This document shows positions 1 to 10,140 of a stretch of 64,000 nucleotides of DNA, one piece after another. Numbering within the stretch: position 1 is the first letter of the stretch; each line of letters begins with the position of its first letter. This DNA is from Desulfuribacillus stibiiarsenatis (GTDB lineage: Bacteria > Bacillota > Bacilli > Desulfuribacillales > Desulfuribacillaceae): the NCBI RefSeq assembly GCF_001742305.1, contig NZ_MJAT01000022.1, positions 124,001 to 188,000 on the forward strand, given 5' to 3'. The notes beneath the pieces were generated by a model that saw only the letters and a program-made list of their open reading frames with translations, did no database searches and had not been told where the DNA came from. The translations under genes and the position numbers were made by a program.

Positions 1-479
1 ATTTAGCAGTCAGTAGTGACCTAAAGGTTGGTCTTACTAGAGAGTGTAATCATTTAAAGCGTTGGGGTGATCAAGGGGCGGTACAAGCAATTCCGATTGC
101 GAAACTGCCAACCAGGAAATTGGCTGGTGAACTGGAAATGCGTTTAGCAGAGCGCTTCCCTGACAAAACGAACTGGCGCAAAATGTTAAAAGGTGATACA
201 CCAGAGATTGATTTATTACAATTTCGAAAGGAAGCATATTCCATGGTGCAGGAGGAGTACGGAGACTATTTTCTGCACGAAGAATCCTTAACAAGTCTTC
301 GATATCCGATACGCCAGGAAATGGAGAAAGTGACTACATTTAATCTCGACAAACAGCCTGTGATAGAAGATGTTTTAATCGGAATCAAAGGCCAGTATTT
401 AATGTTTTCCTCAGGGGTACTCAATGTGAAGAAGTATGCGGGTTATCACGTTACCATTACTTTACTAGATACCATGTAA
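1..479 (+). CDS. DUF2797 family protein, C-terminal part
   Basis: The frame is open from base 3 to the stop at 477-479, so this is the 3' part (about 158 residues) of a gene that begins before the window. The translation carries the pattern S-D-L-K-V-G-L-T-R followed by the segment ...NHLKRWGDQGA..., which resembles the conserved core of the DUF2797 family. The function of that family is not established. An internal ATG at 120 is not a likely start because the conserved core continues upstream of it. The last 23 bases overlap tail-to-tail with the next gene on the opposite strand. The family call is made from memory of the conserved block; the C-terminal half is less distinctive. Confidence 0.65.
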   Translation, partial: LAVSSDLKVGLTRECNHLKRWGDQGAVQAIPIAKLPTRKLAGELEMRLAERFPDKTNWRKMLKGDTPEIDLLQFRKEAYSMVQEEYGDYFLHEESLTSLRYPIRQEMEKVTTFNLDKQPVIEDVLIGIKGQYLMFSSGVLNVKKYAGYHVTITLLDTM

Positions 480-930
480 ATACCGTGGTGATTAACAAGA
501 TACCAATAATCACAAGTCGTATGGGTAGAGCCAATGGCTTCTTTTGCAAGACGGAGACGGCCGATAGGAGTCCATAGGATATCAATGCGATTAATAATAA
601 GGCAGCACACCAGACAATGCTAAAGCTGATAGAGAATCCCCATAAGTTAGTTGTTGCTATGATGATGCTTTGTGTTGACCAAGGAATGGTAATCAGTGTG
701 CAGAACACTAAAATCGAAGATGCGACGGGTGCGATGACACCTAAACGATAGAGAAGCATTTCTAATCCGCGGACGTCTTGGTAATATATAAGGCTCGCAG
801 CCGCACGAGTAAATTGTTGGAACGGTAAATGGAATAAATACAGCACCAGAACGATAGCAAATATGCTGAGGATAAGACCTACGAATATATAGAATCTCTT
901 GTGTTTCATTAATTTATTCTGTTGCTCCAT
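457..930 (-). CDS. small multi-pass membrane protein, TVP38/SNARE-associated-like
   Basis: About 157 residues with at least four hydrophobic segments: one near the N-terminus, a central pair separated by the short segment containing I-P-W-S, and one at the C-terminus. The layout (helix, amphipathic stretch, then L-G-x-I-A-P followed by hydrophobic helices) recalls the start of TVP38/DedA-type membrane proteins, but it is shorter than they usually are and the match is weak. Two starts are possible. A TTG at 942 lies directly against an AGGAG at 944-948, which is too close. The ATG at 930 lies 13 bases away, and I use it here. Its 3' end overlaps the DUF2797 gene. It probably does not share a transcript with the rhodanese gene, because a terminator hairpin lies between them. 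Confidence 0.5.
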   Translation of the reverse strand: MEQQNKLMKHKRFYIFVGLILSIFAIVLVLYLFHLPFQQFTRAAASLIYYQDVRGLEMLLYRLGVIAPVASSILVFCTLITIPWSTQSIIIATTNLWGFSISFSIVWCAALLLIALISYGLLSAVSVLQKKPLALPIRLVIIGILLITTVFTWYLVK

Positions 931-970
931 TGACCTATTCAACTCCTATAATCGAAAATGGATGTTTAAA

Positions 971-1000
971 AACAAGCTACCAATCCGTTGGTAGCTTGTT
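971..1000 (-). terminator. intrinsic terminator of the rhodanese gene
   Basis: A perfect 13-bp inverted repeat (971-983 and 988-1000) with a 4-base loop lies just past the end of the minus-strand rhodanese gene. Read on the minus strand, the hairpin is followed by TTTAAAC, a short T-rich tail. Confidence 0.75.
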
Positions 1001-1028
1001 CTGGGAAGTTGTAAATTGTAAATGTTGA

Positions 1029-1949
1029 TCACTTATTCATTGGTAAAGCGTCATTTGCAGCCCACTCATAGATTGATGCATCATAGTTCTTAACGTTCTG
1101 GTAACCAGCCATTTCTAAGATCATCGTCATATGAGCTGAACGGATTCCAGCAGTGCAATATGTGACAATTTCAGAGTTTTTATCAATTTGCTTTGCTTTC
1201 ATAATGTCCTCTACCTCTGTTGCTGTCTTAATTGTACCATCATTGTTGAAGAAATCCTTAAAAGGAATATTGATTGCTCCTGGAATATGTCCACCACGTT
1301 TTTCACCAAAATCAGTTGCGCCCTCAAACTCTTTCGCATTACGTGTGTCTAATATCACTACATTGTCTAAGTTAGTAGACAACCAATCCGTTGTTGCAAG
1401 AGAGTCTAAATCTAAGCTTGCCACTTGAAAATTTGATGCTACAGGGGTAGTCGCATCCTTAGATACTTCAAATTTCGCATCATTCCATGCTGGCCAACCA
1501 CCACTTAACATCTTGCTGTTCGTTAAGCCAGCCATACGCAACATCCATACGATACGACCATCTTCACCCCAGCCATTAGGGTCAGCGTATACAATAATTG
1601 TTTTGTTTTGATCGATTCCTAGCTCGCTTAACTTCGCAGATAGTTCTGGAGCATTAAGCACCGTACCCCAATCAGTATCGCCAGGGGCACCATCCATTTT
1701 AGCAAATTGCTGCCACTTCACTGGGATAGCCCCAGGGATATGACCTTGTTCGAATGATTCCGGGCCTCTAGCATCTAAAAGTAGTAGATTGTTCGTATTT
1801 AAATTTTCATTTAACCATTGTACGTTTACTAAATAGTCATTGCTTTGCGCTACTGAGCCTGCATCAGGAGCCTTTGGAGTAGTTCCACAAGCAACCAGCA
1901 TGACAGCTAGTAGAATGATAAAGCTAAGTAAAAGATGTTGTTTTTTCAA
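1029..1949 (-). CDS. rhodanese-like sulfurtransferase lipoprotein
   Basis: 306 residues. The N-terminus is a lipoprotein signal peptide with lipobox L-V-A-C (Cys21), so the protein should be anchored on the outer face of the membrane. Two rhodanese domains follow (about 45-155 and 180-300). The C-terminal domain has the active loop C-T-A-G-I-R with Cys265. The N-terminal domain has lost the Cys, with D-P-N-G-W-G-E at the equivalent place. This inactive-then-active pairing is typical of tandem thiosulfate/3-mercaptopyruvate sulfurtransferases. The start is a TTG preceded by AGGAGG at 8-base spacing. Sulfane-sulfur transfer outside the cytoplasm is the likely role; the substrate is unknown. Confidence 0.88.
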   Translation of the reverse strand: MKKQHLLLSFIILLAVMLVACGTTPKAPDAGSVAQSNDYLVNVQWLNENLNTNNLLLLDARGPESFEQGHIPGAIPVKWQQFAKMDGAPGDTDWGTVLNAPELSAKLSELGIDQNKTIIVYADPNGWGEDGRIVWMLRMAGLTNSKMLSGGWPAWNDAKFEVSKDATTPVASNFQVASLDLDSLATTDWLSTNLDNVVILDTRNAKEFEGATDFGEKRGGHIPGAINIPFKDFFNNDGTIKTATEVEDIMKAKQIDKNSEIVTYCTAGIRSAHMTMILEMAGYQNVKNYDASIYEWAANDALPMNK

Positions 1950-2191
1950 ATCGAATAGCCTCCTAGTGGGTTAATTGAATAGTTATTACCGTCCATATGA
2001 ACGAATTCATTACTGTTCACATTATATATTAGTAAAAATTATTGGTCAATAAATTGATATTATAATTACATTCATATAAGTTGTTTTAAAAATCTTGAGT
2101 CTACTATTAGAAAATCAAGAAACTATACCCTAAGAAAAGCAATAAACGGTATAATAATAGAATCATAGTATGCGTAATTGGGGGACAAAGT

Positions 2192-5100
2192 ATGTCTTTA
2201 GAATTTATTGTTGGGCGCGCTGGTAGTGGGAAGACTTTTACATGTCTTGAGCGTATTCGTCAAGAGCTACGCAGTCATCCACAAGGGGCCCCAATCCTGT
2301 ATATTGTACCCGAGCAAATGACATTTCAATCGGAATATGCCTTAGCGACTACGGACGGGCTAAAAGGAATGATTCGTGCTCAGGTATATAGCTTTACGAG
2401 ATTAGCCTGGAAGGTGTTGCAGGAAACAGGAGGGCTATCCAGACAGTATATCGATGGGATTGGCATGCAGATGCTGTTGCGCAAACTCACCGAGCACCAT
2501 AAGCACGCATTTCACATGTACGGAAAAGTAGCAGATCAAGCAGGCTTTATTCAGCAATTAGAACAGATGCTAGTGGAGATGAAACGCCATTGTATCTCAA
2601 CAACACAACTGGAGAATTTACTACAGCAGCATAAACAAACAGAACGTAAAGATCAGAAGTTAATTGATAAGCTTGAAGACATTTTATTGATTTACAAGGA
2701 TTTAGAAAAGGAAATCCATAGCAAATATATCGATTCAGAGGATTATTTAAAACTTCTAGCAGAAAAAATAGTAGACTCCACGTATATAGCGGATGCAGAG
2801 ATTATCGTCGATGGATTCCATAGTTTTACCCCTCAAGAGCTGTTCGTTTTGAAAGCTCTTCTTACGCATGCTAAGAAAGTTTCGGTAGCTCTTACCCTCG
2901 ACCAAACGTATGATGACAAGCTTCCAACAGAATTGCACATGTTTTACGGAACGGCTAAAACGTATCAGAAAATCCGGTCATTAGCAAAGCAAGAATCTGT
3001 TCCTGTATTGCCTGCGCTATGGTTGGACGGTAGCTTAGGGAGACATAGAGAAAATCCGCAATTACAGCATCTAGAGAAAAACTATCATCGATGGCCAATC
3101 CTACCATTTTCCGAGTGTAAAGATTCAAAAGCATCAAAAGTATTAAAAGCATCTATAAACATTGCTGCGGCAGTAAATAGACGTGCAGAGATTGAGGCAG
3201 TAGCCCGCGATATTATTAAAAAAGTCAGAGATGAAGGCTATCGATACCGAGAGATTGCAATTGTCACGAGAAACTATGAAGTGTATGGCGATGTATTAGC
3301 TAATATTTTCAAAGAATACGAGATACCTATATTTATAGACCAGAAGAAGACGATGCTGAATCACCCGCTCATTGAGTTTATACGTTCAAGCTTAGAAACC
3401 GTCACTGGGAACTGGAAATATGATGCGATTTTTCGCTCCGTGAAGACAGATTTCTACTTGGATTTTGAGCAAGCTATGTGCAAACAGAAACAGCGGGAAG
3501 AACTGGATGTGTTAGAAAATTACGTATTAGCAAAGGGCATTTCAGGGAGTCATCGATGGAATAGCGAGCAGCCATGGAGATATGCGAAAAAGGATTCCCT
3601 TGAATCGGATATTGTCTATTCCCTGGAAGATCAACAACAAGAACATCTGATTAATATCTGGCGAATTCGTATTGCAACACTACTATCAAACCTTGAAAAC
3701 GGATTGAACAAAGCCACCCTAGGGAAAGAGTTATGTGCAGCTCTCTATCAATTCCTTGTGGAGCTTCAAGTGCCAGAAAAAATTTATACATGGCAACAGG
3801 AGCAAGAAGCGTCTGGGGAGCTAGTCAATGCCCGTCAACATGAGCAGGCGTGGAAATCAGTAGTAGAGTTACTTGATCAGCTCGTAGAAATTGTTGGAGA
3901 TCAAGAGGTTTCTTTAGACTTATTCGTCAAGATGATGGAAAGCGGCATCGAGAATCTTCGCTTTAATCTTGTTCCACCAGCTTTAGATCAGGTGTTAATG
4001 GCAAATTTCGACTTGTCGCGGTTAACGAATATCCGATGTACGTATATCATTGGCATCAATGAAGGGGTAATACCGGCAAAAGTTAAAGAAGATGGCATGA
4101 TCACGGAAGAAGAGCGGGAGTACTTAAAGAATACAGGGCTTGAGCTAGCTCCTAGCTATCGCAGTCGATTAATGGAAGAGCCATTTACCATCTACAACAC
4201 ACTTACAAGCGCTTCAGATTTCTTGTGGATAAGTTATCCATTGGCCGATGAGGAAGGGAAGACATTACTTCCATCCAGTGTGATTTCTCACTGCAAAGAG
4301 TTATTCCCAGCCATTGAAGAGCAATTTATAGTAGCAGACCCAGGGGAAGAAGTCGAGGAGCGGCAGTTAAGTTATATCGTGCACCCGAAACCGACGATAT
4401 CCTATCTGACAAACCAATTAAGACAATGGAAAAAAGGCTATACAATTTCACCCGTGTGGTGGGATGCTTATAATTGGTTTGCTAGTATAGGGGATTTGCA
4501 CGACGAGAAATGGAAACGAGCGATCGATAGCTTGTTCTATAAGAACGTAGAATCGAAGTTGCCACATGAACTGATTGACAAAATGTACGGGAAAAAAATT
4601 GTTGCCAGTGTTTCGCGAATGGAACGCTATTCAGCCTGTCCGTTTTCGCAATTTCTTTCCCACGGATTAAAAGTTAAGGAACGAGAAATATACAAATTGC
4701 AAAACCCAGACATTGGCCGTTTGTTCCACGAAGCGCTTAAAAGGGTAGGACAATATATCATCGAACACGGATTACGATGGGCAGATTTGTCAGAAACGGA
4801 GTGCCGTGAATTATCGGAACGAATTGTTGAGCAATTAGCGCCGAAGCTACAAAGCGAAATTTTACTAAGCTCACAGCGCAATCAATACATTTTGCGCAAG
4901 CTAAAAGCGGTTGTTAGTAGAGCTACAATCATCATCAGTCAGCAAGCCAAGGGCAGTGGCTTTTCTCCTAAAGGCTTCGAAGTTGAATTTGGACCGAATG
5001 TACCGATTGCTTTTGATCCGATTGCGCTCACGAAAGGCCATACGATGGATTTGATTGGACGTATTGATCGCATTGACCAAGCGATCGTGAGTGGTGAGTC

Positions 5101-5746
5101 TCTACTGCGTATTGTGGATTATAAATCGAGCATGAAGGCGTTAGATTTGACGGAATTGTATTATGGGTTAGCTTTGCAAATGATTACGTATTTAGATGTC
5201 GTCGTCGCTTGCTCTAAACATTGGTTAGGAGAGCAAGCAGCCCCGGCAGGTGTGCTATATTTCCATGTCCATAATCCATTAATCCAAAGTAATCGCCCGA
5301 TGACGAAGGAGCAATTAGAGCAGGAATTATATAAGAGTTTTCGTATGAAAGGGTACGTACTAGCAGACCCGGAAGTGGCAAGGGCGATGGATCCTTCCTT
5401 GGCAGATGAAGGGTATGTCCGCTCGCATATCGTGCCAGTGGCATTAAAAAAGGATGGCCAATTTGACAGTCGATCGGCTGTTATGTCGAACATGGAATTC
5501 GATGCGCTGCGCAAGCATGTGCGCGAGACGATTCAACACATTGGCAATCAGCTTGTCGATGGGAACATTACGATAACACCGTATCGACTGAAACAAAAGA
5601 CACCTTGTAGTTATTGTCCGTACCCTTCTATTTGCCATTTTGATTGTAGCCTAGAAGAAAATCAATACCGCATATTAAAACCGATTACAGACCAGCAGAC
5701 ATTACTAGAAAAGTTAAGGGGGGATTCTGATGACAGCAGCAAATAA
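2192..5746 (+). CDS. addB: ATP-dependent helicase/nuclease subunit B (AddB)
   Basis: 1184 residues, normal for AddB. It pairs with AddA to resect double-strand breaks for homologous recombination. Visible features are the N-terminal Walker A loop G-R-A-G-S-G-K-T (Lys14) and the C-terminal nuclease domain with V-D-Y-K-S. Four cysteines of the [4Fe-4S] cluster are present: Cys816 (in A-C-P-F) and Cys1139, Cys1142 and Cys1148 (C-S-Y-C-P-Y-P-S-I-C). This 1+3 spacing matches Bacillus AddB. The ATG follows a GGGGGAC ribosome binding site. The gene overlaps addA by 17 bases, so the two are translationally coupled. Confidence 0.97.
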   Translation: MSLEFIVGRAGSGKTFTCLERIRQELRSHPQGAPILYIVPEQMTFQSEYALATTDGLKGMIRAQVYSFTRLAWKVLQETGGLSRQYIDGIGMQMLLRKLTEHHKHAFHMYGKVADQAGFIQQLEQMLVEMKRHCISTTQLENLLQQHKQTERKDQKLIDKLEDILLIYKDLEKEIHSKYIDSEDYLKLLAEKIVDSTYIADAEIIVDGFHSFTPQELFVLKALLTHAKKVSVALTLDQTYDDKLPTELHMFYGTAKTYQKIRSLAKQESVPVLPALWLDGSLGRHRENPQLQHLEKNYHRWPILPFSECKDSKASKVLKASINIAAAVNRRAEIEAVARDIIKKVRDEGYRYREIAIVTRNYEVYGDVLANIFKEYEIPIFIDQKKTMLNHPLIEFIRSSLETVTGNWKYDAIFRSVKTDFYLDFEQAMCKQKQREELDVLENYVLAKGISGSHRWNSEQPWRYAKKDSLESDIVYSLEDQQQEHLINIWRIRIATLLSNLENGLNKATLGKELCAALYQFLVELQVPEKIYTWQQEQEASGELVNARQHEQAWKSVVELLDQLVEIVGDQEVSLDLFVKMMESGIENLRFNLVPPALDQVLMANFDLSRLTNIRCTYIIGINEGVIPAKVKEDGMITEEEREYLKNTGLELAPSYRSRLMEEPFTIYNTLTSASDFLWISYPLADEEGKTLLPSSVISHCKELFPAIEEQFIVADPGEEVEERQLSYIVHPKPTISYLTNQLRQWKKGYTISPVWWDAYNWFASIGDLHDEKWKRAIDSLFYKNVESKLPHELIDKMYGKKIVASVSRMERYSACPFSQFLSHGLKVKEREIYKLQNPDIGRLFHEALKRVGQYIIEHGLRWADLSETECRELSERIVEQLAPKLQSEILLSSQRNQYILRKLKAVVSRATIIISQQAKGSGFSPKGFEVEFGPNVPIAFDPIALTKGHTMDLIGRIDRIDQAIVSGESLLRIVDYKSSMKALDLTELYYGLALQMITYLDVVVACSKHWLGEQAAPAGVLYFHVHNPLIQSNRPMTKEQLEQELYKSFRMKGYVLADPEVARAMDPSLADEGYVRSHIVPVALKKDGQFDSRSAVMSNMEFDALRKHVRETIQHIGNQLVDGNITITPYRLKQKTPCSYCPYPSICHFDCSLEENQYRILKPITDQQTLLEKLRGDSDDSSK

Positions 5747-8700
5747 CATGCCAGCCAAACCTGTAGGTAGTCAGTGGACGGACGAACAGTGGCAAGCTAT
5801 CGCGATGCGTCATCAAAACATCCTTGTAGCTGCTGCCGCAGGCTCTGGAAAGACAGCAGTACTTGTAGAGCGAATGATACGTCGCATTATGGATGAGCAG
5901 GACCCCATCGAAGTTGATCAGCTTTTGGTCGTTACTTTTACCAATGCCGCAGCCGCAGAGATGCGAAAAAGGGTAGGTGAAGCTTTAGAGAATGCCTTGC
6001 AAAGCAACCCAACATCGACAAAGCTGCAGAGACAGCTCGCACTCATGAATAAAGCGGCCATTTCGACCTTGCATTCCTTTTGCTTAGAAGTGGTACGCAG
6101 ATATTATTATACAATCGAAATCGATCCGAAATTCCGCATTGCTGATGAAACAGAGGCAGATTTATTACGTGACGAAGTGTTAGAAGAACTGTTTGAGAAA
6201 CAATATGGAATCGCTGACAACTTTGCATTTTTCCAATTGGTCGATTGCTTCACAGATGATCGGGATGACATGCAATTACAAAGCATGGTGCGAAAGCTAT
6301 ATGATTTTGCCCAAAGCCACCCGTTTCCGTATCACTGGTTAGATCAAGTGGTGGGGAATTATCAGCTTAAGGAAGTTGTGGCTATAGACGGTCTGCCGTG
6401 GGTCCAAGATTTTCTAAAGGATATTCAACTACAGCTTTCGGGCACACGCTGTGTTTTTGAGAATGCTCGCCAGCTTACCTTAGACCCACAAGGGCCAGAG
6501 CCGTATTTCGAGAATCTAACATCGGATTTACAATTGATAGATTCATTAGTTACGGCAGCTCAAGAGTCTTGGGGGAACCTCCATGCTGCTTTTCAGTCGA
6601 TTACATTCTCCAGACTGAAAAGCTGTAAAAAAGGTATGTATGATGAGGATTTGCAAGACGAAGTGAAAAGTTTGCGTGACCAAGGAAAGAAACAAATCAA
6701 CAAAATTATGGAAGATTATTTTCAGCGCAGCCCACAAGAGTTTTTGCAGGATATGCAGCAAATGGCTCCCGTGGTCGGAACACTAGTGGAAATAGTCAAG
6801 GAGTTTTCTGGGCGCTATCGCGAAGCCAAAGAGAAGAAGGGAATCGTTGATTTTTCTGATTTAGAACATTATTGTCTTGCGATTTTAAAGGATGCGCAGT
6901 CGTCCCCAAATGCACTGATTCCATCGGCAGCAGCGGTCGAGTATCAGAAGCAGTTTGCAGAAATTCTGATTGATGAATACCAAGATACCAATCTAGTGCA
7001 AGAAGCAATCCTACAGCTAATAAAAAGCGATAAGAATTGTCTATTCATGGTGGGCGACGTCAAACAGAGCATTTATCGGTTTCGATTGGCCGAGCCGGAG
7101 TTATTCCTTTCGAAATATCGGGCTTTTGAAAGTATGGACAACATATACAATAGAATTGAAACAAGCGAGCAAGCGAGTGTCGAGGGCGTCGCGGGTGTAC
7201 GTATAGATTTGGCAAAAAACTTCCGTAGCCGTACAGAAATCATTGATTGTACGAATTATGTGTGTCAGCAAATTATGAATGAGACAATCGGCGAAATCCC
7301 ATATGATGAAGCCGCGCAACTGAAATGGGGTGCTAGCTACTACCCAGAGCAACCATCCAGTGCAGAATTGCTTTTGATTGATCGTAGCCAGAATGTAGTT
7401 GTTGAAGATCAGTCTGACGGACAGTCTGTTGCAACAGGTGAAGAAGGTTCGGACGTATTCAATCGCAATAAACAAGAGGACACCATCGATACAGATAACC
7501 CAGAGGAGTTAGAAACGGCCCAACTAGAAGCAAGGGCAATTGGCAGGAAGATACTTTCTTTAATAGGAAGAGGAGAAGGACCGACCTATCAAGTGTTCGA
7601 TAAGACGTTCAAGCGCATGCGCGATATTCAGTATCGAGATATAGTCATTCTATTACGTGCAACTGCTAGCTGGTCGCCAGTTATGATTGAGGAACTTAAG
7701 AAGTTAGGGATACCTGCGTACGCAGAGATTGCAACAGGATACTTCACTGCCACAGAAGTGCGAATTGTCATGTCATTATTGAAGATTATTGACAATCCAT
7801 ATCAAGATATACCGTTAGCAGCAGTGCTACGATCTCCCATTGTCGGGTTGACTGCTGAAGAATTAGCGCTGATTCGAATCAGCAATAAGAGTGGCTTGTA
7901 CTATGATGGATTGAAGCAATACCTCGAATCAAAAGCACACGATTCAGACAGTAATGTAGAAGACACCAAAACGGAAGACACCAAAACGGGTGAATCCAAT
8001 GGGGAAGATGAAACGTTTGCGAAGTTGCAAGGATTTTATAATAGACTATTGCACTGGCGTGCTTTAGCGCGAAAGGGATCACTCGCCGATTTGCTATGGG
8101 AAATTTATCAAGACACTGGCTATTACGACTATGTCGGTGGTTTAGTGGCAGGCCATCAGCGTCAGGCGAATTTGCGGGCACTTTATGACCGTGCGCGTGG
8201 CTATGAAAAGACATCATTTCGTGGTTTGTTTCGTTTCCTTCGTTTCATAGAACGGATGCAGGAACGAGGCAGTGACTTAGGCACAGCACGTGCCTTAGGA
8301 GAACAAGAAGACGTTGTGCGCATCATGACAATTCATAAAAGCAAAGGATTAGAATTTCCGGTCGTGTTTGTCGCGGGTTTAGGGAAACAATTTAATTTCC
8401 AAGATATTCGCGGGAAATTTTTATTACACAAAAAACTTGGGTTAGGCATTGCTTTTGTCGACCCGCAGATTCGCATTACCTACCCATTGTTGTCACAGCT
8501 AGCGATTCGTCAGCGAACTAAGCTTGAACAATTAGCTGAAGAGATGCGTGTGTTATATGTAGGGTTAACGAGAGCGAAGGAAAAACTGTATTTAGTAGGC
8601 ACATTAAAGGATATGGAAAAGTCCGTCCAGCAATGGAGCCAACATATTTCGTTGCAAAACTGGCTGTTACCAGAGTTCCATCGCGCCAATAGTCGCACCT

Positions 8701-9674
8701 ATTTAGATTGGATTGGCCCTGCCATTCTACGTCATCGGGAAGCTACACAGCTACACCAGAGAATTCACCCAGATTGTAATGCATTACTTGCGGATATTTT
8801 CAGTGAGGTTCGCGACCATCAAGCAAAATGGTCCATCATAACGATTCAAAGCAGTGACTTGACACTCGATTCGGCAACCAACGGGGAGCTTGAACTTCAG
8901 CATTTGGATTTCATTCAAAGGAAACAACCAGTTCCATTATCAAGTCAGCACCAAGAGTTAATTGCAGCGCGCTTCCAATGGCAATATAACTATTTGCAGG
9001 CGACTACTCACCATGTGAAGCAAACCGTTACGGAAATGAAACGAGCTGGAGATTTTACAGTCAAATCTGATGAACGCTCATTCGTCATTGGAAAAGAGTA
9101 CCAAACGGTTCTTATGCCACGACCTCAATTTTTACAAGAGAAGAAAATGTCTGCTGCAGAGCGAGGCACTCTACTACACATGATCATGCAGCATATCAAT
9201 CTTGCGCAAGACCTATCGAAGGACACACTGGAAATACAAATCGATGATATGATTGAGAAGGAATTCGTGACAAAAGAGCAGGTTGCGCCATTACTGAACT
9301 CGGATGTGCTCCATCATATTGTTGCGTTCTTTGCGACTGACCTTGGCAAACGCATGAAGAATGCGCAAAGAATTTACCGTGAGATTCCATTTAGTTTAGC
9401 AATTCCTGCACGTGAGATGTATAACGATTGGACGGGACAGGATGAGAATGTTTTCGTACAGGGTGTAGTGGATTGCTTATTGGAGGATGAAAAAGGAATT
9501 GTCCTGGTGGATTATAAATCGGACCGCACGAAAGACCTTACCGATGAGGAACTTTTCAACAGGTACCGTATGCAAATTAGTATTTATGCGAGGGCAATAG
9601 AAGAGATATGGAATATAACAATCGCAGAGAAGTATTTATACTTCTTCGATGGGAATCGCATTGTCAGTTGTTAA
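5730..9674 (+). CDS. addA: ATP-dependent helicase/nuclease subunit A (AddA)
   Basis: 1314 residues, slightly longer than most Bacillus AddA proteins. UvrD-like helicase motifs are present in order: Walker A A-A-G-S-G-K-T (Lys41), T-F-T-N-A-A-A, Walker B D-E-Y-Q-D-T, G-D-V-K-Q-S-I-Y-R-F, T-I-H-K-S-K-G-L-E-F and V-G-L-T-R-A-K-E. A RecB-family nuclease site D-Y-K-S-D is near the C-terminus. It is the Chi-responsive helicase and 3'-strand nuclease of AddAB. Two acidic, low-complexity linkers stand out: about residues 555-590, and about 735-765, where a 15-base unit is repeated exactly (7959-7973, 7974-7988) to give E-D-T-K-T twice. The start ATG follows AAGGGGGG inside the end of addB. Confidence 0.97.
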   Translation: MTAANNMPAKPVGSQWTDEQWQAIAMRHQNILVAAAAGSGKTAVLVERMIRRIMDEQDPIEVDQLLVVTFTNAAAAEMRKRVGEALENALQSNPTSTKLQRQLALMNKAAISTLHSFCLEVVRRYYYTIEIDPKFRIADETEADLLRDEVLEELFEKQYGIADNFAFFQLVDCFTDDRDDMQLQSMVRKLYDFAQSHPFPYHWLDQVVGNYQLKEVVAIDGLPWVQDFLKDIQLQLSGTRCVFENARQLTLDPQGPEPYFENLTSDLQLIDSLVTAAQESWGNLHAAFQSITFSRLKSCKKGMYDEDLQDEVKSLRDQGKKQINKIMEDYFQRSPQEFLQDMQQMAPVVGTLVEIVKEFSGRYREAKEKKGIVDFSDLEHYCLAILKDAQSSPNALIPSAAAVEYQKQFAEILIDEYQDTNLVQEAILQLIKSDKNCLFMVGDVKQSIYRFRLAEPELFLSKYRAFESMDNIYNRIETSEQASVEGVAGVRIDLAKNFRSRTEIIDCTNYVCQQIMNETIGEIPYDEAAQLKWGASYYPEQPSSAELLLIDRSQNVVVEDQSDGQSVATGEEGSDVFNRNKQEDTIDTDNPEELETAQLEARAIGRKILSLIGRGEGPTYQVFDKTFKRMRDIQYRDIVILLRATASWSPVMIEELKKLGIPAYAEIATGYFTATEVRIVMSLLKIIDNPYQDIPLAAVLRSPIVGLTAEELALIRISNKSGLYYDGLKQYLESKAHDSDSNVEDTKTEDTKTGESNGEDETFAKLQGFYNRLLHWRALARKGSLADLLWEIYQDTGYYDYVGGLVAGHQRQANLRALYDRARGYEKTSFRGLFRFLRFIERMQERGSDLGTARALGEQEDVVRIMTIHKSKGLEFPVVFVAGLGKQFNFQDIRGKFLLHKKLGLGIAFVDPQIRITYPLLSQLAIRQRTKLEQLAEEMRVLYVGLTRAKEKLYLVGTLKDMEKSVQQWSQHISLQNWLLPEFHRANSRTYLDWIGPAILRHREATQLHQRIHPDCNALLADIFSEVRDHQAKWSIITIQSSDLTLDSATNGELELQHLDFIQRKQPVPLSSQHQELIAARFQWQYNYLQATTHHVKQTVTEMKRAGDFTVKSDERSFVIGKEYQTVLMPRPQFLQEKKMSAAERGTLLHMIMQHINLAQDLSKDTLEIQIDDMIEKEFVTKEQVAPLLNSDVLHHIVAFFATDLGKRMKNAQRIYREIPFSLAIPAREMYNDWTGQDENVFVQGVVDCLLEDEKGIVLVDYKSDRTKDLTDEELFNRYRMQISIYARAIEEIWNITIAEKYLYFFDGNRIVSC
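7959..7988 (+). repeat. 15-bp exact tandem duplication in addA
   Basis: The unit GAAGACACCAAAACG occurs twice back to back, encoding E-D-T-K-T repeated in an acidic linker of AddA. It keeps the reading frame. Confidence 0.9.
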
Positions 9675-10140
9675 TAGAAGTATAGAAATTGCAACATTTC
9701 CATAGCTACCCAATGTTTCCAATACAATAAACGTAACTTTCATGATAATATGCTACTATCAGCAAACAAAATGCAATATAATGATGATAGCACCACTGAA
9801 ACGGTACATTACAATTTTAACTAAGATGATATTTATTGTGAAAATTAAATAGCTTATGCAGGAAAAACCGATGTCTGAGCAGAATAAACACTAGAAGCGA
9901 CGCTAATTATTCTATGATTTAGAGAGTTGTGTTGGTAGATACTTGCAAGATATTAAGAATGAAAAAATAGATTTAGAAGTACAACCTATTGATATAAATA
10001 ATATGAATGAACAGATTGAATCATTTGATAGAAAAATAGAAAGAAAATAGAAAGAAAAGAGAAAAAAAGAGAAAAAAGAGAAAAAAACAAGATGAGGGTA
10101 ACAAGGATAGGAAGCGAAATCATCAGAGGAGGCACTAATA
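9675..10140. other. AT-rich intergenic region with purine tract and possible gene remnant
   Basis: No complete gene is seen in these 466 bases. An open frame without a start codon runs from 9907 to 10050 (47 codons, hydrophilic, containing D-L-E-S-C-V-G-R-Y-L-Q-D-I). It could be the debris of a lost gene. From 10031 to 10087 the plus strand is almost only purines (blocks of GAAAA and AGAGAAAAAA), immediately upstream of the ribosome binding site of the chemoreceptor gene. Confidence 0.5.

Noticed and set aside
5161-5514. Antisense open frame inside addB
   Set aside because: It lies opposite the conserved AddB nuclease region and has no independent support.
9780-9852. 22-codon hydrophobic frame (M-I-A-P-L-K-R-Y-I-T)
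   Set aside because: Very short and without a ribosome binding site.
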